NCBI RefSeq assembly: GCF_003966125.1
Contig: NZ_RXMA01000001.1
Location: forward strand, 395,560-459,559
Origin: Azospirillum griseum
GTDB taxonomy: Bacteria > Pseudomonadota > Alphaproteobacteria > Azospirillales > Azospirillaceae
DNA: 64,000 nucleotides
Reading direction: 5' to 3'
Shown piece after piece: positions 37,549 to 45,414 of the stretch. Position numbers and translations under genes: made by a program. Every line of letters begins with the position of its first letter. The first letter of the stretch is position 1. The notes beneath the pieces are model-generated. The model made no database searches and was not told the origin of the DNA. It saw only the letters and a list, made by a program, of their open reading frames with translations.

Positions 37549-38206
37549 GGACGCCCCCGGTCGCGGAGGACGCGGAGACAGGCGGAACCGTGGCGGGCGG
37601 GACGGCAGCGGGCGAAATGGCGGCAGGCGATGCCGGGACCGGCGGCGGCGCGTCCTCCGCCCGCATCAGCGTGGCCGGAACGCCAAAGGCTTCGCCCAGC
37701 CAGCGCGCGGTCGCGGCGGCGTCCACCGTGGCGGCGGCCTGCGGCCCCAGCTGCTGCACGGTGTCGAGCCAGCGCAGCGTCGCCCGCACATCGCGTTGCG
37801 CCTGGGCCTGGGCCAACGGGGAGCGGTGTTGCAGCGCCACCAGCCGCCCATCGACGGTGATGTCGGGAATCTCGCCCCGGCGGCGCAGGATGGCGACGGC
37901 GCGCAACAGCAGCGGCGTCAGCATCTCCGCTTGCAGGCGGCCATAGGTCGCCCCCAACAGCCGCGCCATCTCGGCGGACCGCTCCATCACCTCGGTCGCG
38001 GTCATCCGCGCCTGATCGACCGGCCCCAACCGATCCGTCAGCAGGGCGTGGCGAATGCGCGACCGCAGATCCTCGAGCACCAGTTGCGAGACGTCGAACC
38101 GCCCCGGATTGGCCAGCGGCGTCAACCCGGCGGACCCCACCGCCTTGGGGATGATCGTTCCCGGCACCAAGCGGATCGTCGCCGGATTCAACACGCCGTC
38201 GTCATC
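37541..38206 (-). pseudogene. Podovirus-like portal protein, 3' part (cut by island)
   Basis: The frame reads in from the attachment repeat without its own start: GIWQA|DDDGVLNPATIRLVPG and on through RSRIRHALLTDRLGPVDQARMTATEVMER, typical of the C-terminal half of T7-type head-tail connector proteins. It has 221 codons plus stop. The matching 318-codon N-terminal part is at 53249-54202. Joined at the 14-bp repeat, they give 539 residues, close to T7 gp8. The tail is Pro/Ala-rich. Confidence 0.88.
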
Positions 38207-38220
38207 GGCCTGCCAGATGC
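38207..38220. repeat. Left attachment site core
   Basis: GGCCTGCCAGATGC, identical to 53249-53262. On the minus strand it encodes the end of GIWQA in the portal gene, so the crossover preserves the codons on both sides. Confidence 0.9.
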
Positions 38221-38277
38221 TAGGGAAAAGCTGGCATTATGATTGCTATTCAACGGATTGAGTGCCGGACGGGGGAG

Positions 38278-38298
38278 CATGTAAGCGCCATGTAAGCA
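38278..38298. promoter_or_regulatory. Probable integrase arm-type sites, left
   Basis: Two copies of CATGTAAGC separated by GC. The same 21 bases occur in the same orientation at 53101-53121, on the other side of the island. Paired short direct repeats near both attachment cores are what arm-type integrase sites look like. Confidence 0.65.
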
Positions 38299-38492
38299 AG
38301 GTGTCGGCGGCATCGATCACGCTCTGTTTGGCACCCAGCCACACATCATCCCGTACGCTAGTATCTATAATATACATTGTGTTATCAATACGGTGGAAGC
38401 AAGTTCAATGGCTGCGGTAAGTAGGCACCTCTTTACGCAAACTTCCGATACGATTAAGCTCCACGCCCCGTCCTAAAGTTGACAGTGCTGCT

Positions 38493-38987
38493 ATGCCATT
38501 TGTCCTTGAAGCAACCGTTCCCCCATCTGATTATGATTTTTTTGATCGTGGAGAACACGATTGTATGGCTCTCTGTTATCTTGGAGCAGACCAGGATAAG
38601 GGGACAACATACTTCGCCGCAGTAGCTCTTGCCCCTTACGCGCTGGATCGGCCCGAGTACCATTTTTATATCGTCGAAAGGAACAGTTTCACCGGTGAAG
38701 CTGTTGAGCATTGGACAGGCAGAAGCATTCATGATGAGTTTACGAAACAAGATCGATGGATGATACTAGGGATCGTTTGCTACCTAACCGAAACTATTTT
38801 GAACATAAAACGACCCAGACAGGTGGATAGGTGTACGTATGACCATAACCCCCCTGAAAAATCTATGGACAAACATTATATGATTTCTCGTGTCTTTGTT
38901 GGATGTGGGTACAAGGTGCTCCAATGTGACGACTGGAATGGAAAGCGCGTTTGGCTAGCAACGCTCGGGGATCCAGAAATCGTTTGA
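38493..38987 (+). CDS. Unknown AT-rich cargo protein of the island
   Basis: A 164-residue protein I do not recognise. It has no signal peptide or membrane helix; it is rich in aromatic residues, cysteines and histidines (six Cys, including DCMALCY and CGYKVLQCDD). Base composition is much more AT-rich than the neighbours, pointing to separate acquisition. No clear ribosome site precedes ATG 38493. It lies between attL and terL, where satellites often carry defence or interference cargo; that role is only inference. Confidence 0.6.
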   Translation: MPFVLEATVPPSDYDFFDRGEHDCMALCYLGADQDKGTTYFAAVALAPYALDRPEYHFYIVERNSFTGEAVEHWTGRSIHDEFTKQDRWMILGIVCYLTETILNIKRPRQVDRCTYDHNPPEKSMDKHYMISRVFVGCGYKVLQCDDWNGKRVWLATLGDPEIV

Positions 38988-39036
38988 TTCCCGCCTCGGA
39001 TAGGCGCTAGCTATGTAAGTCAATGGAGAGTGAGCT

Positions 39037-39192
39037 ATGAACAGGACAGACCAGATAGAGTTCTGCGAGAACGCCGAGGAGCGTGCCAGAGCGACGTTTG
39101 CGAAGTGGCGTGTTGACGCTTCGTTCGAGGCTGCCCTGAGCAAGTACGATCATAAGGCCCAAGAGGAACGTAAGGTCGCTCGTAGAGCATAA
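39037..39192 (+). CDS. Small protein (51 aa), island cargo
   Basis: A 51-residue charged, helical protein (MNRTDQIEFCENAEERAR...) with GGAGAG before ATG 39037. It lies 49 bases after the unknown cargo gene and before a strong terminator, so the two probably form one plus-strand unit. Function unknown. Confidence 0.55.
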   Translation: MNRTDQIEFCENAEERARATFAKWRVDASFEAALSKYDHKAQEERKVARRA

Positions 39193-39231
39193 CGTTAGCC
39201 TAGCTTGATCTCAGCAATAGCCGTAAGATAT

Positions 39232-39260
39232 GGCCCCGCACTTGCGGGGCCGATTTTTTT
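39232..39260 (+). terminator. Rho-independent terminator of the cargo unit
   Basis: Stem GGCCCCGC / GCGGGGCC (39232-39239 and 39244-39251) followed by GATTTTTTT. It insulates the cargo from the convergent late operon. Confidence 0.9.
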
Positions 39261-39355
39261 GCTTTGGTCACACTAATTCTCGAAAGCCGTTAATATTCAT
39301 TATATCACCGCAAATGGCAGCGGCGAAGTTGATGGCGACGACAAAAACAGCACCG

Positions 39356-40948
39356 TCAAACTAAGAACTCTTCGTCCTCCACGTCCAGATCGTAAATGGA
39401 GCCTCCCGCTTCACCGTGTTGCGCCAGCGATACGGCGATGGCGCAGGCAACGGCCCCGTCGATCCGCTCGCGCGCCTTGCCCTTGCTGAACAGGCGGTTT
39501 CCGGCCCGGTCGGTTTCCACCTGGATGTTGTCGAAGCACCAGCGCAACACCTCATGCCCGCCGTGCTGAAACTGTCGCCCGACGATGGCGCGCTCAAGCT
39601 CCTTGATGGCGGGGGCCATGGTGATCCAGCCTTGCCGCACCTCCACAGCCGGATAACCGTCCTCGGTCAGCGTGTTCAGGGTGGAGCGGGCAAGGTGGGG
39701 GTCGATCCCCACCGACACCACGTTGAAGCGGTCGCACAGGTCGCGGATGCAGTCTTCCACCGCGCGGAAGTCCACCACGTTGCCCGGTGTCGGCTCGATC
39801 AGGCCGTCATCCGCCCAGCGGACATAGGGCACGCCGTCGCGGTCCTGTCGGCCCCGCAGGTTGTCGCCAGGACAGAAGAAATGCGGCAGCACCGCATAGC
39901 CCGTCCCGACGCGCCAGCACGCCACCACCACCGTCAGGTCCGAATTGCTCGACAGGTCCACACCAAGCCAGCAGGGCGCGCCCGCCAGGGCGTCGAGGTC
40001 GAGCGGTTCGGCCCCTGCGTCATAGACCGACATGTCAACGAACGGGTCGGTCGAATGATCCAGCCACACGTTCAGGTGCAGTTGTTTGAACGCCTCCCGA
40101 TCCGCCGGGCGGTTCTCCGCTTCACGGGCAAGCTGCCGCAAGCCGTCGATGTCGGGGAAGCCATGGGCCAAACCGGGGTTGGCGCGGAACCACACCCGTT
40201 CGTCGCGCCAATCGGCATCCGGGGCCGTCTCGAACAGGACGGGCAGCGTGCCGGGGTCGTCGATCTCGCCACGGGCGACGCGGCGGGCGTAATCCACGAT
40301 GTCATGGGCGACGTTCTGTTGACCGCGCCCGGCGGTGGAGATGACCACGCACAGGGAACCGGGAACCTTCACCAAGCCGGTGCGGATCACGTCCCACAGA
40401 TCGCGCTTGGGCCATGCGTGCAGTTCGTCCACCAGGGCAAAGGTGGGGGTCGTGCCGTGGGACCGGGCGGCGTCGCAGGAAATGGCGCGAAGCTGGCAGC
40501 CGGATTTCGGATGCTCGATCCGGTGGCGGTAGTCGATGAACCGCAGCTTGTCACCGATCCGGGCATCCTCCCGGCAGATACCGGCGGCTTCCTCAAAGCC
40601 GATTCGGGCTTGCTCCCGATCCGACGCGGCGAACAGCGCCAGCCCGCCGGGCACCCGCTCCGGGCCGATGGTGTGCAGCAGCCCCAGACCAGCGCCCAGG
40701 CTCGTTTTGCGCCCGCCGCGCGGCAGCAGCATGACGACGTTGCGCACGATCCGCCGCCCGTCCGGGTGGCGCGGGCCGTAGATGCGTCTGACCAGACGCT
40801 CTTGAAAGTCGTGAAGCTGGAACGCCCGCTTGGGCAGGGTGGATTTCGGGTGGCGCAGCAGGCGCAGGAAATCGACGGCGCGTTGCCCGTAGCCCAAGGG
40901 GTCGGGGATGTCGGAACCGTCAGAGATCCAAGCCGGATAGGTCGTCAT
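39356..40948 (-). CDS. Phage terminase large subunit (HK97 type)
   Basis: A 530-residue packaging motor. The ATPase part has the Walker A-like LLPRGGRKTS and Walker B FALVDELHAW. The nuclease part has aspartates in WLGVDLSSNSDLT, VSVGIDPHLA and RIDGAVACAIA. It cuts and pumps DNA into the prohead, guided by the small subunit encoded just upstream (28-base overlap). It is the last gene of the late operon; no tail genes follow, only cargo and attL. Confidence 0.95.
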   Translation of the reverse strand: MTTYPAWISDGSDIPDPLGYGQRAVDFLRLLRHPKSTLPKRAFQLHDFQERLVRRIYGPRHPDGRRIVRNVVMLLPRGGRKTSLGAGLGLLHTIGPERVPGGLALFAASDREQARIGFEEAAGICREDARIGDKLRFIDYRHRIEHPKSGCQLRAISCDAARSHGTTPTFALVDELHAWPKRDLWDVIRTGLVKVPGSLCVVISTAGRGQQNVAHDIVDYARRVARGEIDDPGTLPVLFETAPDADWRDERVWFRANPGLAHGFPDIDGLRQLAREAENRPADREAFKQLHLNVWLDHSTDPFVDMSVYDAGAEPLDLDALAGAPCWLGVDLSSNSDLTVVVACWRVGTGYAVLPHFFCPGDNLRGRQDRDGVPYVRWADDGLIEPTPGNVVDFRAVEDCIRDLCDRFNVVSVGIDPHLARSTLNTLTEDGYPAVEVRQGWITMAPAIKELERAIVGRQFQHGGHEVLRWCFDNIQVETDRAGNRLFSKGKARERIDGAVACAIAVSLAQHGEAGGSIYDLDVEDEEFLV

Positions 40949-41321
40949 CGTCGTTGTCCGTGGGAGCGGCCTTGTTGCGGCTGGCCGGGGTCAAGCCCAG
41001 TTCGGCAGCCAACCGGCGGCTTTCGGTCAGGGCCTGGAACATGGTCTGAAAGGCCGGGTGCCGCCGCACCTCGCCCTTGGCGCTGGTGATGGTGTCGCCT
41101 TCGGTGGCAAGGGTCGCCTGCATCCGGCGGACGGTGCCAGCGGCCAGACAGTAGGATTCCAACATGGGCAGGTCTTCGCGCGTCACCGTCTTGCGGGCGC
41201 GCAACCCCGGCACCACCCGCCGCCATTCGGCCTTGGCCTCGGTCGGCAGCCAGGACGGCGCGGGCGGCAACCGGGCAAGCCCGCCGTCAATCGCCTTCAA
41301 CTCCGGTTTCCGTCCACGCAT
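40920..41321 (-). CDS. Phage terminase small subunit (P27 family)
   Basis: A 133-residue DNA-recognition subunit. P27 features are MRGRKPELKAIDGG, PPAPSWLPTEAKAEWRRVVPGL, a helix-turn-helix-like middle and HPAFQTMFQALTESRRLAAELGLTPASR. The tail is acidic (DNDDDDLSG). ATG 41321 was chosen over a GTG one codon upstream. In capsid-forming islands the TerS directs packaging of the island's own DNA. Confidence 0.92.
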   Translation of the reverse strand: MRGRKPELKAIDGGLARLPPAPSWLPTEAKAEWRRVVPGLRARKTVTREDLPMLESYCLAAGTVRRMQATLATEGDTITSAKGEVRRHPAFQTMFQALTESRRLAAELGLTPASRNKAAPTDNDDDDLSGLDL

Positions 41322-41434
41322 CACAGCACCCCTTATCCGATTTGCTCAATTCGCCTCTCTCGGGAGGAAGACCCCCATCCGGTACCGGCCCCTCTCCCCC
41401 GAAATTGGGAACCCCCTACCCCAACCCCTTGCGA

Positions 41435-41752
41435 TCATGATGTTTTTCCGTGTGTCTTCCGGTTGTGGTGCAGGCGGCAGAGCGTTTGAAGGTTGGACGG
41501 GTCAAGACGACGGTCGGGCCGGTCCTTGATGCTGGCCTTGTGGTCCACGTCCACCCCCTCGGTTGCCCCACACACCACACAGCCGGGGTGCGCCTTCAGA
41601 TGGGCACGGCGCAGACGGGACCAATCGGCGTCATAGCCGCGCGCGTGGCGATCCGGGCGGGCGGCTTCCACAGCCTTGGCGCAGCGTCGGCACCGTTGAC
41701 CGGCGGGAATGACCGAACCGCATGTGCAGATGCGGGGAGCGGCGTAGGGCAT
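41435..41752 (-). CDS. HNH endonuclease
   Basis: A 105-residue nuclease. Zinc-type cysteines are in CTCGSVIPAGQRCRRC and CVVCGATEGVDVDHK, followed by LCRLHHNRKTHGK, giving the HNH fold with catalytic His in VDHK. HNH proteins next to terS/terL are needed for cos-type packaging in HK97-like phages. Position before TerS fits that role. Confidence 0.93.
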   Translation of the reverse strand: MPYAAPRICTCGSVIPAGQRCRRCAKAVEAARPDRHARGYDADWSRLRRAHLKAHPGCVVCGATEGVDVDHKASIKDRPDRRLDPSNLQTLCRLHHNRKTHGKTS

Positions 41753-41755
41753 GGC

Positions 41756-42127
41756 TCACCCCTTCACGTTCATTTCAATGCGCACCAACTCACCCCGCGC
41801 ATAGACCGGCCCCACGGCCTCCACGTTCCGCATCGTGCCGCGAACAACCAGCGAGTCGCCTTTCCTCGGAACGCGCGGGTCTGGGGTGCCCGACAGACCG
41901 GAACCGCCGGGCCACTTCGCCCGCTCGATCTCCGTCGGTGACAGGATGACGAAGATGTCCGTCTGGGTGATGCTGCCGATCAGTTCTTGCGGCTTGTAGC
42001 CTCGCACGAAGGCCATGCATTCCACGTCCACGCTCGTGCGCGGGTTCACGCCGTAGAAGCGGCGCAACAGCACGGGTTCACCGGCCACGGCAAGAGCGCG
42101 GTCAAGGGCTGCAATTTCGGGAATCAT
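41756..42127 (-). CDS. Probable phage head-tail joining/head-closure protein
   Basis: A 123-residue protein: ALDRALAVAGEPVLLRR, then a beta-rich part (GSITQTDIFVILSPTEI, KGDSLVVRGTMRNVEAV). Size, fold pattern and place between connector and HNH fit the head-closure/joining family. Its start is six bases after the tRNA 3' end. Confidence 0.65.
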   Translation of the reverse strand: MIPEIAALDRALAVAGEPVLLRRFYGVNPRTSVDVECMAFVRGYKPQELIGSITQTDIFVILSPTEIERAKWPGGSGLSGTPDPRVPRKGDSLVVRGTMRNVEAVGPVYARGELVRIEMNVKG

Positions 42128-42133
42128 ACTGCC

Positions 42134-42207
42134 GCCGCCCGGGGGGACTCGAACCCCCTACCTCCAGCTTGGAAGGCTGGCGCTCTATCCAGATGAGCTA
42201 CGAACGC
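42134..42207 (-). tRNA. tRNA-Gly(TCC), island-encoded
   Basis: The minus strand folds into a cloverleaf. The D-stem is GCTC/GAGC. The anticodon arm is CCAGC-CTTCCAA-GCTGG, with anticodon TCC. The T-arm is GGGGG-TTCGAGT-CCCCC. The acceptor stem pairs at six of seven positions with a G-G mismatch at 1-72 and two G-U pairs, and no CCA is encoded. The anticodon arm is that of glycine tRNA, so the gene is probably a diverged phage tRNA. It is not the attachment site. Confidence 0.8.
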
Positions 42208-42278
42208 ATACACGTCGCCATAAGGCAGCGGCAGGACGTTTTTATACCAAGGTTGCAGAGCGCATTGCAAGTTCTGAG

Positions 42279-42686
42279 TCATCGCACCACCGCCTTCACA
42301 GAGATGATGCTGTTGGCATAGGTACCGGTGGTCACGATCCGCGCGCGGAGCCGGTCCCCGAGAATGCCGTCAAGAATGGTGTCGTCCGTCAACGCGCCAT
42401 CGGTGGGAACGGCGGGGGTGCCCCTCGGCGTCAGGCCGGACACATTCACCACCTTGACCGCGCCCGCCGCGCCAAAGGCGAGACACGCCACGTCAACCCA
42501 GGTGATCCCGCCGTCAAGGCTGGTCGCCACATAAACCTTGGCGGTCGTGCCGCCGGAGCCATAGGCAAGCCGCGCCTGGATGGTGACGGCGGTCACGCCC
42601 TCCAAGTCCAGAATGGGCGACTGCGCTTCGTTGATGGCGGTGGTGATGGCGCGGTCGGCAAGCGCGTAAGTGCCGGGATTGAGCAT
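42279..42686 (-). CDS. Unknown phage structural-type protein
   Basis: A 135-residue beta-rich protein. Its middle (VYVATSLDGGITWVDVACLAFG) resembles the repeated strands of small phage decoration or connector proteins, but I cannot name a family. It lies between the tRNA and the connector gene on the late strand. Confidence 0.55.
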   Translation of the reverse strand: MLNPGTYALADRAITTAINEAQSPILDLEGVTAVTIQARLAYGSGGTTAKVYVATSLDGGITWVDVACLAFGAAGAVKVVNVSGLTPRGTPAVPTDGALTDDTILDGILGDRLRARIVTTGTYANSIISVKAVVR

Positions 42687-42692
42687 GGCGGT

Positions 42693-43313
42693 TCACCCGA
42701 TGGACGGTTGACGGTGGGGAAAGAGAAGCCCTTCAACATCCGGGGGCAGGCACACGCCCGCGCCAAAGCCGCCCACCCAATAGGTGGTTGCCATGACGCC
42801 CGACACGTCTTCCGTGCGCACCATCGGATCGCGGGATCGGGCGAACCAACCCGCCTTCACCAGCATGATGGTTGCCCGCTCGATGTCTTCCGGGAGCGTG
42901 CGGCCCGGTTGTCCAGGCGCGACGTAACCGGCGGTGTACTCCACCGTCACTTTGCCAACCGGCCAATCACAACGGCGATCCAAGCCGGTCAGCCGGTGGA
43001 TGAACCCGGCTCCACCGTCGGTTTCGTAATCGGCGGAGGTCAGCGCCTTTCCCCCTTCGATGATCGAGAGGATGGAAACCACCGGCCAACGCCCAAGGGA
43101 CAGCGCGTCGGCGGCGACCGTCAGGCGAACGCTTTCGCGCACCGTTTCCAGGGCGAAGACGCGGTTGCAGAACCGTTCGACCGTCGCGCTTGCGCGGGCG
43201 ATCAGGTCCGCGATGAACGGATCATCCGCCCCCGTCACAAGGGACAACTCAGCCTTGATCGCGGCCACGGTGGTGAGTCGGCGGGTGGTGGCGGGGGTGA
43301 TGACGGTCAGCAT
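42693..43313 (-). CDS. Phage head-tail connector (HK97 gp6-like)
   Basis: A 206-residue protein. The N-terminal pattern TTVAAIKAELSLVTGADDPFIADLIARASATVERFCNRVF and the later LPEDIERATIMLVKAGWFARSRDP are typical of gp6-like adaptor proteins, which form a ring under the portal. ATG 43313 has GAGG upstream; the GTG four codons earlier is less likely. Confidence 0.88.
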   Translation of the reverse strand: MLTVITPATTRRLTTVAAIKAELSLVTGADDPFIADLIARASATVERFCNRVFALETVRESVRLTVAADALSLGRWPVVSILSIIEGGKALTSADYETDGGAGFIHRLTGLDRRCDWPVGKVTVEYTAGYVAPGQPGRTLPEDIERATIMLVKAGWFARSRDPMVRTEDVSGVMATTYWVGGFGAGVCLPPDVEGLLFPHRQPSIG

Positions 43314-43321
43314 GGCGGGCC

Positions 43322-43747
43322 TCACACCGGCGGGTTGCTGGTGGGGGCGTTGGCCGGATGCCCCAGGATCGCCACGGCCCCCAGGTTCGCCGCGCTGGCG
43401 TTGCCGGTGGGGGTGATGGTGAGGCGCTGGTAGCGCTTGCCCCCGACATAGCCCAGCTTGCGGGCCTTGTTGTCGTCGGCAAAGGTGAAGCCCGCCAACG
43501 CCTCGGTGCCCACCAGCAGAGCGTCAGGCACGGCCACCGCGTCGGACAGGTTCGCCGCGTCGCCATGCTCCAACAGGACGGCAAAGGTGGCGTCCGCGTC
43601 GGCAAGCGAGCCGGTCAGCAAGACGAAGGTCACGGAGCCATAGCCCAGCCGGTCCACGATGGCGGACACGACGGGGGTGTTGTCGCTGGTCGCCACCCCC
43701 GGCGGGATGATGGTGATGGGATGGATGCTGTTCAGCAGGTCGCGCAT
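43322..43747 (-). CDS. Unknown phage structural-type protein
   Basis: A 141-residue protein with RDLLNSIHPITIIPPGV at the start and a beta-rich body (YGSVTFVLLTGSLADADATFAVLLEHGD, YQRLTITPTGNASAANLGAVAILG). This looks like a small capsid-associated or decoration protein; family uncertain. AAGGG lies upstream. It is directly downstream of the capsid gene. Confidence 0.62.
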   Translation of the reverse strand: MRDLLNSIHPITIIPPGVATSDNTPVVSAIVDRLGYGSVTFVLLTGSLADADATFAVLLEHGDAANLSDAVAVPDALLVGTEALAGFTFADDNKARKLGYVGGKRYQRLTITPTGNASAANLGAVAILGHPANAPTSNPPV

Positions 43748-43761
43748 GGTGTGGCCCTTCC

Positions 43762-45414
43762 TCAGTTCGTGGCGATGCGCAGCTTGCGCAGGGCTTCGGA
43801 TTTGCGAACGCCACCGGCCACCCGCTTGCGGGCGTGGAAGCGGCATTTCCCCTTGGTGCGTTGGGTCAGGTCGTCGCGCAGCAGGGAGAAGCCCACCCGG
43901 TCGAACACGCGATAGCCTTGCGCGAAGTCACCGAACACCAGGGGGATGGCTCCCGCCGTGATGTCCGGCATGTCGGGCAGTTCCACCACCGGACGGCCCA
44001 GGATCGTGGTGACGGGGGAACCGGCCAGCCCGGTCATGGACAGCAGATATTCGCCCGTCGAGGTCTTCAGCTTGCGAACCGCCCCCAGGGTGGTGGAGTT
44101 CATCGCCCAGACAGCGTTCGTCCGGTAGGGCGACGGCAGGGCGTGGAAGGCGTCAATCAAGCTGTCGGCGGTGATCTTCGCCGCGTCGCCGCTCGCCACG
44201 GTCGGGATGCTGGTGTCGGTCATGAAGCCCATGGGGCGTTTGACGCCGTTGCCGGTGACGAACGCCTCACCCTCCGCTTGCCCGAACTCTTCGGCCAGAT
44301 CGGCGGCGAGTTCCGCGAAGATGTCCACGGCGGCGTCTTCCAGCGTGCTGAACGCCACATCGACATAGGCGGTCAGTTCCTTCACCTCATAGGCCGACTT
44401 GCCATAGCGCGAGCCGGTTTCGGTGTCGTCGCGGTCTTCCAGTTCCTCCACCCACGTCGCGGTGGGGCGACCGATCCGCTTGGGCAGTTCCACCGATCCG
44501 CGCGCCGTGTTGCGCACGGTGGCAAGTTGACGGACGGGCGACCACAGCACGATGTTCTTGTCCACCTCCGCGATGAACTCCGCCGGGGCCAGATAGCCCG
44601 CGCTGGTGTCGTCGCCCGTGCGCAGGGTCTTCACCTCGGTGAACTCCATCCCGGCGGTTCCGCCCCGGAGGTAGGCTTCAAACGCCTTGCGTTCGGGCGC
44701 GGTGGTTGCCGCGTCGCCCGTGGTCGCGGCGGTTCCCGGACGGCGCAGCATCGTTTCAATGCGCGAGACGCCTTTCGCGGTGGTCCCCATGCTGTCCTCA
44801 ACCGATTTCAAACGCTTGTCGATGTCGGAAACCGTCCCTTCCAAGGCGGTCAGACGGGTGTCGGCGGGGGGCGTGTCGGTGGTGTCGGTGGTCGCCGCGT
44901 TCGGATCGGCCATGGTCTTTTCCTCGTGGGTTCGTGCCGTCGAAACGGCGGGGAAGGATTTCACGCTGGTGATGGTCGCGGCGGGGGCAGCCGGAACCGA
45001 CACCAGTGAAATTTCGAGCAAGTCCACCTCATCCAACCGCCGGATGCCGCCGGGCAGGCGGGTGGCCTTGATGGTGCGGAAACCGATGCTCAGGCCGGTC
45101 AGCGCCTTGGCGCGGGCCAGGGCATAGGCGTCATCCCCGGTGGTGGTCCCCAGGGTCAGCCGCCCGGCCACCGTCAACCCACGCGGGGTTTCCTCGACGC
45201 GCTCCCACGCCCCGACAACCGCCGCCGGATCGTGGCTCAACAGCATGGCGGGCATGGTGCCGCGCGCCTTGTGTTCGGCCAGCGAGCGGGAGAAGGCACC
45301 GGGGGCCACGATGTCGCGCACGCGGTCGGGCGTACCCCCGAAGGGCGACGCAAGCCCCTCGATCAGCCCGGCACCGCTGGGGGCGGCTTTGAACTCCAGA
45401 TCAAGCCGTTCCAT
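43762..45414 (-). CDS. Fused HK97 prohead protease and major capsid protein
   Basis: A 550-residue polyprotein. Residues 1 to about 165 are the prohead protease (LDLEFKA, GLIEGLASPFGG, with catalytic His in LLSHDP and Ser in LTGLSIGFR). A linker with a coiled coil (about 195-250, a delta/scaffold domain) follows, then the HK97-fold capsid protein (about 265-550: SAGYLAPAEFIAEVDK, VWAMNSTTLGAVRKLK, GRPVVELPDMP, GYRVFDRVG). The protease would cut itself and the delta domain after assembly. Its start overlaps the portal gene by 14 bases. Confidence 0.93.
   Translation of the reverse strand: MERLDLEFKAAPSGAGLIEGLASPFGGTPDRVRDIVAPGAFSRSLAEHKARGTMPAMLLSHDPAAVVGAWERVEETPRGLTVAGRLTLGTTTGDDAYALARAKALTGLSIGFRTIKATRLPGGIRRLDEVDLLEISLVSVPAAPAATITSVKSFPAVSTARTHEEKTMADPNAATTDTTDTPPADTRLTALEGTVSDIDKRLKSVEDSMGTTAKGVSRIETMLRRPGTAATTGDAATTAPERKAFEAYLRGGTAGMEFTEVKTLRTGDDTSAGYLAPAEFIAEVDKNIVLWSPVRQLATVRNTARGSVELPKRIGRPTATWVEELEDRDDTETGSRYGKSAYEVKELTAYVDVAFSTLEDAAVDIFAELAADLAEEFGQAEGEAFVTGNGVKRPMGFMTDTSIPTVASGDAAKITADSLIDAFHALPSPYRTNAVWAMNSTTLGAVRKLKTSTGEYLLSMTGLAGSPVTTILGRPVVELPDMPDITAGAIPLVFGDFAQGYRVFDRVGFSLLRDDLTQRTKGKCRFHARKRVAGGVRKSEALRKLRIATN

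Noticed and set aside
42134-42207. The tRNA gene as the integration site of the island
   Set aside because: It lies inside the late operon, and no direct repeat of its 3' end occurs at the island borders; the real repeats are in the portal gene.
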